This document shows, piece by piece, positions 6,855-9,746 of a stretch of DNA of 9,746 nt. The stretch's first letter is position 1. The number at the start of each line of letters is the position of its first letter. Location: assembly GCA_023392795.1 (NCBI GenBank), contig JAEWNJ010000048.1:1-9746 (forward strand), written 5' to 3'. This stretch comes from Candidatus Cloacimonadota bacterium. Its GTDB lineage: Bacteria; Cloacimonadota; Cloacimonadia; Cloacimonadales; Cloacimonadaceae. A program made the translations under genes and the position numbers. The notes under the pieces are model-generated. The model ran no database searches, was not told the origin of the DNA, and worked only from the letters and a program-made list of their open reading frames with translations.

Positions 6855-7946
6855 TCATTTATGTTTCAATTGATTAGCTGGAATTACCACTGGAACCTGA
6901 TCCAGCTTGCGCCCAAACACCAGGAAGAAGACGGCGAAAAGTGCCGTGCTGACCATCAGAAGCTCCCTGGATCCGATCCGGAAGATGATGATGGCGGTTA
7001 GCACGATCAATACGTTTATGGCATAAATGATGGCAGCGGTTACTTTTACCGAGCCCAGTACGTTGTTGATGCGATGCGTGGAATGATCCTTGCCGCCTTG
7101 CATCACATGCCTGCCATCGCGACGCCTGGTATAGCTGACCAGGGAGATGTCAAAGATGGCGTAGCTTAGCAGCAAAACGGGCAGGAGATAAAACATCTTG
7201 TCGTTGTATTTATTCCCCGCATATTGCGCCATCAGGATGCCCATGGAAGAGAGGAAATATCCGATAAACATACTGCCCGCATCACCCAAAAAGATCTTGG
7301 CGGGATTGAAGTTGTAAGGTAAAAAGCCAAAAGTGGATCCGGCAAAACTAAGCGAGATCAGGGCGATCAAAGCCATGGCCTGCTCATTCGATGACGTTAC
7401 ATTGTTCAGGGCAAAAACAAAGAAGCCCAGCCCTAGGATGCCAGCCATCCCACTGATGATGCCGTCCATATTGTCCAAAAAGTTTAGCGCGTTCATCAGC
7501 CCCACCATCCACAACAGCAAGATCGGAATGGTGATAAAGATACTGCCAAACATGGTGGAGAGTTCTGGGATAGTGAAATTGCTGAGGATAAAAAGCAGAG
7601 ATACCACAAATTGTCCAATCATCTTGATCAGAGGCTGCATACCCCGTTTGTCGTCAATCAAACCAATGATCACGATCAATACCGATCCTGCCAGATAACC
7701 CAGCATCGGCCGGTCGAAATAACGCCCGGGGGAAATAGCTACATCATAGACGCATAGCAGGATGAAGCCCAGGGCTACGCTCAGCCCGCCCATCAGAGGC
7801 ACACTTTTCAGGTGCATCTTGCGCGCTTCGGGTTTATCGACAAAGTTTATCTTCCCGGCCAGCCTGATGATCAAAGGCGTAAGCCCATAAACAAAGAGCC
7901 AGGACATTATGAATACGCTAAGATATTCATAGATGCGAAAATCCAT
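6855..7946 (-). CDS. Undecaprenyl-phosphate sugar-1-phosphate transferase, WecA/TagO type (MraY family)
   Basis: This 363-aa polytopic inner-membrane enzyme has about ten to eleven hydrophobic segments. It would transfer a GlcNAc-1-phosphate-type group from a UDP-sugar to undecaprenyl phosphate, the first step in making O-antigen, capsule or related polymers. Family motifs are seen: VDKPEARKMHLKSVPLMGG (36-54), the acidic pair D98-D99 in GLIDDKRG, NALNFLDNMDGI (152-163), FLGDAGSMFIGY with D222, and the cytoplasmic histidine loop GGKDHSTHRI (H288, H291). The last motif is like the DHLHHRL of WecA/TagO rather than MraY. The ATG at 7946 is preceded by GGAG at 7953-7956 with 6-nt spacing; an overlapping ATG at 7958 hits a stop at once. 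It is the first gene of the run. The exact sugar cannot be read from the sequence. Confidence 0.92.
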   Translation of the reverse strand: MDFRIYEYLSVFIMSWLFVYGLTPLIIRLAGKINFVDKPEARKMHLKSVPLMGGLSVALGFILLCVYDVAISPGRYFDRPMLGYLAGSVLIVIIGLIDDKRGMQPLIKMIGQFVVSLLFILSNFTIPELSTMFGSIFITIPILLLWMVGLMNALNFLDNMDGIISGMAGILGLGFFVFALNNVTSSNEQAMALIALISLSFAGSTFGFLPYNFNPAKIFLGDAGSMFIGYFLSSMGILMAQYAGNKYNDKMFYLLPVLLLSYAIFDISLVSYTRRRDGRHVMQGGKDHSTHRINNVLGSVKVTAAIIYAINVLIVLTAIIIFRIGSRELLMVSTALFAVFFLVFGRKLDQVPVVIPANQLKHK

Positions 7947-8188
7947 CTAATTCTCCATGCTGAATTACTTATAAACACACAACGCTAGCAGCATGATTTT
8001 GTCAATGCTTTTTCAGGTTACTTGCTCACAAAGAGGTGGCATTTTTCATTTGGCATGGGGACTTGAGTTACTTGAGAATTGCCAATTGACAATTGAGGCT
8101 TGAGAATGGCTGACGTCACGTGAGAGAAACCATCACCCATGGAGTCTCTGATGCTGGCATAACTTTATCCCCAATAATGCAGTAGGAT
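7947..8188. other. Intergenic stretch with short direct and inverted repeats
   Basis: No convincing gene is seen here. The stretch holds the leader of the transferase gene, then a patchwork of short repeats: ACTTGAGTT-ACTTGAG (8061-8076), a doubled CAATTG (8083-8095), four TTGAG copies between 8063 and 8104, and the overlapping palindromes TGACGTCA and TCACGTGA (8111-8123). An inverted repeat ATGGAGTCT/AGACTCCAT has arms at 8139-8147 and 8195-8203. Both strands have stops in most frames. The bases are AT-richer than in the operon. Confidence 0.6.
7968..7973 (-). promoter_or_regulatory. Possible -10 element for the six-gene run
   Basis: The minus strand reads TATAAG, five of six bases of the sigma-70 -10 consensus, about 22 nt upstream of the transferase ATG. 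A TTGACA lies at 8000-8005, but the spacing is 26 bp instead of about 17, so the two do not form a standard promoter. The call is tentative. Confidence 0.2.
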
Positions 8189-8226
8189 TTACTCAGACTC
8201 CATTTTTGGGTTAGACAGTCCCAATC

Positions 8227-8409
8227 TCAGAACATCATCTCTGCCATTTTCCCCCATAAGCGCCGGAATAACCAGGTATTCCATTCTGATTGTGCGTAGT
8301 TTCTTAGATGCCATTTAATCTCTGTCATGACTGAGTTCGTAGTGCCTAGGTCAATGCCCAAAGCACGTAGGGGATTCTTACGCTTTGTCGATAAATTACT
8401 TAGCCTCAT
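8227..8409 (-). pseudogene. Truncated Hsp70/DnaK-type gene, N-terminal fragment only
   Basis: A 60-aa reading frame starts at ATG 8409 with GGGGGA 5 nt upstream. Residues 15-33 (RALGIDLGTTNSVMTEIKW) are the first strand and phosphate-1 loop of the Hsp70 ATPase domain; GIDLGTTNS is the family's N-terminal signature. From about residue 34 on, the sequence (HLRNYAQSEWNTW...) no longer resembles Hsp70 and stops at 8227, whereas a real Hsp70 has 500-640 residues. None of the other minus-strand frames I read below it restores similarity, so most of the gene seems to be lost by deletion or replacement rather than a simple frameshift. The N-terminal extension (MRLSNLSTKRKNP) is not standard. It lies between palindrome-rich flanks, in line with a decayed accessory gene. 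Expression as a small protein is possible but unsupported. Confidence 0.6.
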
Positions 8410-8480
8410 TGATTTCCCCCGTCTCCAGCATTGATAAATGTATGTCGGGCATCATAAAACACATCTCAGATATCCATGAT

Positions 8481-8555
8481 TTTGTGTTGCACCAAATATT
8501 CAAATCCTCTTTTGTGTTGCACACATCGCTGTTTGGCGCAACACAAATGGATTTG
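8481..8555. repeat. Three copies of TTTGTGTTGC, two forming a long inverted repeat
   Basis: TTTGTGTTGC occurs at 8481-8490 and 8511-8520, and inverted (GCAACACAAA) at 8538-8547. The second and third copies are the inner arms of a longer inverted repeat: CAAATCC-TCT-TTTGTGTTGC at 8501-8520 and GCAACACAAA-T-GGATTTG at 8538-8555, with a 17-nt spacer. The first copy sits 30 bp away in direct orientation. The spacing suggests a multi-site operator or a structured element. No T-tract follows on either strand, so a simple terminator is unlikely. It lies upstream of the Hsp70 fragment and downstream of dinD. Confidence 0.75.
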
Positions 8556-8664
8556 GCTTGATTTCGTGAGTCACAAACTTATCCTACAATTTCAAACAAT
8601 TCTTTGAATAAATACCTCGCAGATCTTCTGCCTTTAGGTTTTCTTACTTCAATCAGCATCACCA

Positions 8665-8692
8665 ACCAATTTCGTGACGTCACGAAAATGGT
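8665..8692. repeat. Near-perfect 28-bp palindrome, copy of a site inside dinD
   Basis: The core TTTCGTGACGTCACGAAA (8670-8687) is a perfect 18-bp palindrome. Extending it by ACCA/TGGT on the outside gives 26 of 28 self-complementary positions, with only 8669/8688 unpaired. It lies 1 nt past the dinD stop codon. By my alignment it is 24/28 identical, in the same orientation, to 9331-9358 inside dinD. Read on the minus strand in the dinD frame it encodes DHFRDVTKLV. Confidence 0.85.
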
Positions 8693-8693
8693 C

Positions 8694-9551
8694 TTATTCC
8701 CTATCCTTTGGAAACTTACCAGATTGCTTCACGATCTTCTTGGCAGTAGTTTTCTCGTTTCTTTCTAATTTCTTTATGTCCGGTTCTGGTGGAAGCTCTT
8801 CTGGTTTGATGCCACGTTGGCCAAGCATTTCCCTAACGCTTCGATTATTCTGGACATGTTCAATCGTTATAGTCTTCTCGCCCTGCAAATCATCCTTTTC
8901 CACATTAAGATTAGTCATTTCAGTGGCAAGATTCTTGGCAGCTATCGTTAGAGTTGGCAAAAAATCTGCCAATGGTCTTGACTGAGTAATTCCATACAAT
9001 TCTTTCATTTCTTTAGTTGTTTTCCCACCAAAGAGAGCTGAATCACCCTTTGATCGTATATTGCCAAACCCCGCATCATCTACACCTCTTTCATAGATGT
9101 TCTGTGATAGTGTTTTCTCTGCTTGCCTTAGTTTTTCCCTGGCATCTAAACGTTCTCTACTTTTAATCCTTTCTTCTAGAAGCTCTTGCTTCCTGGTCTG
9201 TAAAGCGAAGTAGCTTTGAGCAAAAGCAATTGGTTCTTTTCTGGAATCTCCATTCTGTGCAATCAGATAGCTTGCATACCTGGTTAACATAAAATCTTTA
9301 ATAGGCCGTTCCGCTCCGCTCCCAGTTGAGACCATTTTCGTGACTCCACGGAAATGGTCATCAGGATCTTCGCCTGTTGTAGCACATGATGCGATAGCTT
9401 TGTTTATCACCTGAACAAAATTCTCCCACCTCTGGTAACCCAAGGGTTCCATTAGATCCCTGGCAAACCAGAAATCAATATCAGAGCCTGGTATAACCTG
9501 TGTGATTTCATCCAATTGCTTGCTGATGGTGAGCATTACTTGTTTATCCAT
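8694..9551 (-). CDS. dinD: DNA-damage-inducible protein D (DinD family, BRO-N-type N-terminus)
   Basis: This 285-aa protein matches the DinD family along its length. The N-terminal BRO-N-like part has DFWFARDLMEPLGYQRWENF (26-45) and VINKAIASC, then DDHFRGVTKMV (64-74). The middle part has LTRYASYLIAQNGD (89-102) and FAQSYFALQTRKQELLEE, followed by a charged coiled-coil-like helix. The C-terminal part has the ALFGGKTTKEMKELYGI and NRSVREMLGQRGIKPEELPP segments. In E. coli, DinD is SOS-induced and acts against RecA filaments; homologues are common in mobile and restriction-modification loci. The ATG at 9551 has AAGGAG (9560-9565) 8 nt upstream. It follows an unrecognised gene by 15 bp, probably in one operon. 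I see no LexA box that I can defend. Base use is AT-richer than in the six-gene run, which fits horizontal acquisition. Confidence 0.88.
   Translation of the reverse strand: MDKQVMLTISKQLDEITQVIPGSDIDFWFARDLMEPLGYQRWENFVQVINKAIASCATTGEDPDDHFRGVTKMVSTGSGAERPIKDFMLTRYASYLIAQNGDSRKEPIAFAQSYFALQTRKQELLEERIKSRERLDAREKLRQAEKTLSQNIYERGVDDAGFGNIRSKGDSALFGGKTTKEMKELYGITQSRPLADFLPTLTIAAKNLATEMTNLNVEKDDLQGEKTITIEHVQNNRSVREMLGQRGIKPEELPPEPDIKKLERNEKTTAKKIVKQSGKFPKDRE
9331..9358. repeat. Near-palindrome within the dinD coding sequence
   Basis: Plus-strand ACCATTT (9331-9337) pairs with AAATGGT (9352-9358), and CGTG (9339-9342) pairs with CACG (9347-9350), giving 22 of 28 self-complementary positions. It encodes DHFRGVTKMV of DinD and is the partner of the palindrome at 8665-8692. 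Confidence 0.7.
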
Positions 9552-9566
9552 AGATAGGGCTCCTTT

Positions 9567-9746
9567 TTATTGGTAATCCTTTATCAATTCAACCAACTTC
9601 AAATAGAAAGGAATCACAAATTCATCGATTGAGAGATTCATCTCTGTGTTTGTTTTCACAATGTGTCTGAATAATTCATTATACAATGCAATGGCTTGCT
9701 CGTAGTCCTCTTCATGACCTTCTCTCGGCTTATAGTCAAGTTTGTA
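9567..9746 (-). CDS. Unrecognised protein, C-terminal 59 residues (5' end outside the window)
   Basis: The minus strand is open from the right window edge to a TAA at 9567-9569, 15 bp before the dinD ATG. The 59 residues start YKLDYKPREGHEEDYEQA and end IPFYLKLVELIKDYQ. They are charged and mostly helical in appearance, with no membrane segment and no motif I recognise. The short gap, with the dinD ribosome site lying inside it, suggests one operon with dinD. DinD genes often sit in restriction or phage-derived clusters, but this fragment alone does not show that. Confidence 0.65.
   Translation of the reverse strand, partial: YKLDYKPREGHEEDYEQAIALYNELFRHIVKTNTEMNLSIDEFVIPFYLKLVELIKDYQ

Larger units (their letters stand above)
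8410..8693. other. Gene-poor gap between dinD and the Hsp70 fragment
   Basis: This gap holds the TTTGTGTTGC repeats and the near-palindrome just past the dinD stop. A 26-codon minus-strand frame (8579-8659, MLIEVRKPKGRR...) has a protein-like, basic composition but no clear ribosome site or known family. I call no gene here. The gap is AT-rich compared with the six-gene run. Confidence 0.5.

Noticed and set aside
8000..8005. TTGACA as a -35 box for the six-gene run
   Set aside because: The nearest good -10 (TATAAG at 7968-7973) is 26 bp away, and the hexamer at normal spacing is poor.
8189..8314. 41-codon minus-strand frame overlapping the end of the Hsp70 fragment
   Set aside because: ATG follows a TAA directly and the ribosome site is weak; the product resembles nothing I know. 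It may be part of the decayed sequence.
8501..8555. Terminator of dinD
   Set aside because: The stem is strong, but it lies about 140 bp past the stop and has no following T-run on the minus strand.

Overview
The window looks like chromosome of an uncultured Gram-negative, outer-membrane-bearing bacterium, most likely of the Cloacimonadota type. That placement is an inference from gene style: a secreted protein with a C39-like end, a choice-of-anchor J-like domain and a short Fn3-like C-terminus, small Fn3-type lipoproteins, and a DUF5683-like envelope protein. No rRNA or other marker gene is present to confirm it.

Layout. (i) 3-1235, plus strand: the 3' end of a large secreted multidomain protein. 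(ii) 1252-1413: an array of eight small hairpins between this gene and the convergent helicase gene. (iii) 1414-7946, minus strand: a compact six-gene run, transcribed in the order WecA/TagO-type sugar-1-phosphate transferase, RNase Z-like metallo-hydrolase, TPR lipoprotein, DUF5683-like protein, Fn3 lipoprotein, PcrA/UvrD helicase. Gaps are 1 to 36 bp and several junctions look translationally coupled. Three of the six encode exported envelope proteins and the first encodes a lipid-carrier glycan enzyme, so the run mixes envelope biogenesis with DNA repair. (iv) 7947-8693: a visibly AT-richer, repeat-laden stretch with a truncated Hsp70 start and several inverted repeats. (v) 8694-9746, minus strand: dinD (DNA-damage-inducible protein D family) and the tail of an unrecognised gene just upstream of it. 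Parts iv and v read as an accessory segment attached to a core operon.

Most worth a second look are two items. The first is the hairpin array at 1252-1409: stems change in a compensatory way while a 7-nt linker CCATYTC is constant and most loops are GNA. The second is the sequence just past the dinD stop, which repeats in the same reading frame the ten-codon DHFRxVTKxV motif of dinD itself and is at the same time a near-perfect 28-bp palindrome.
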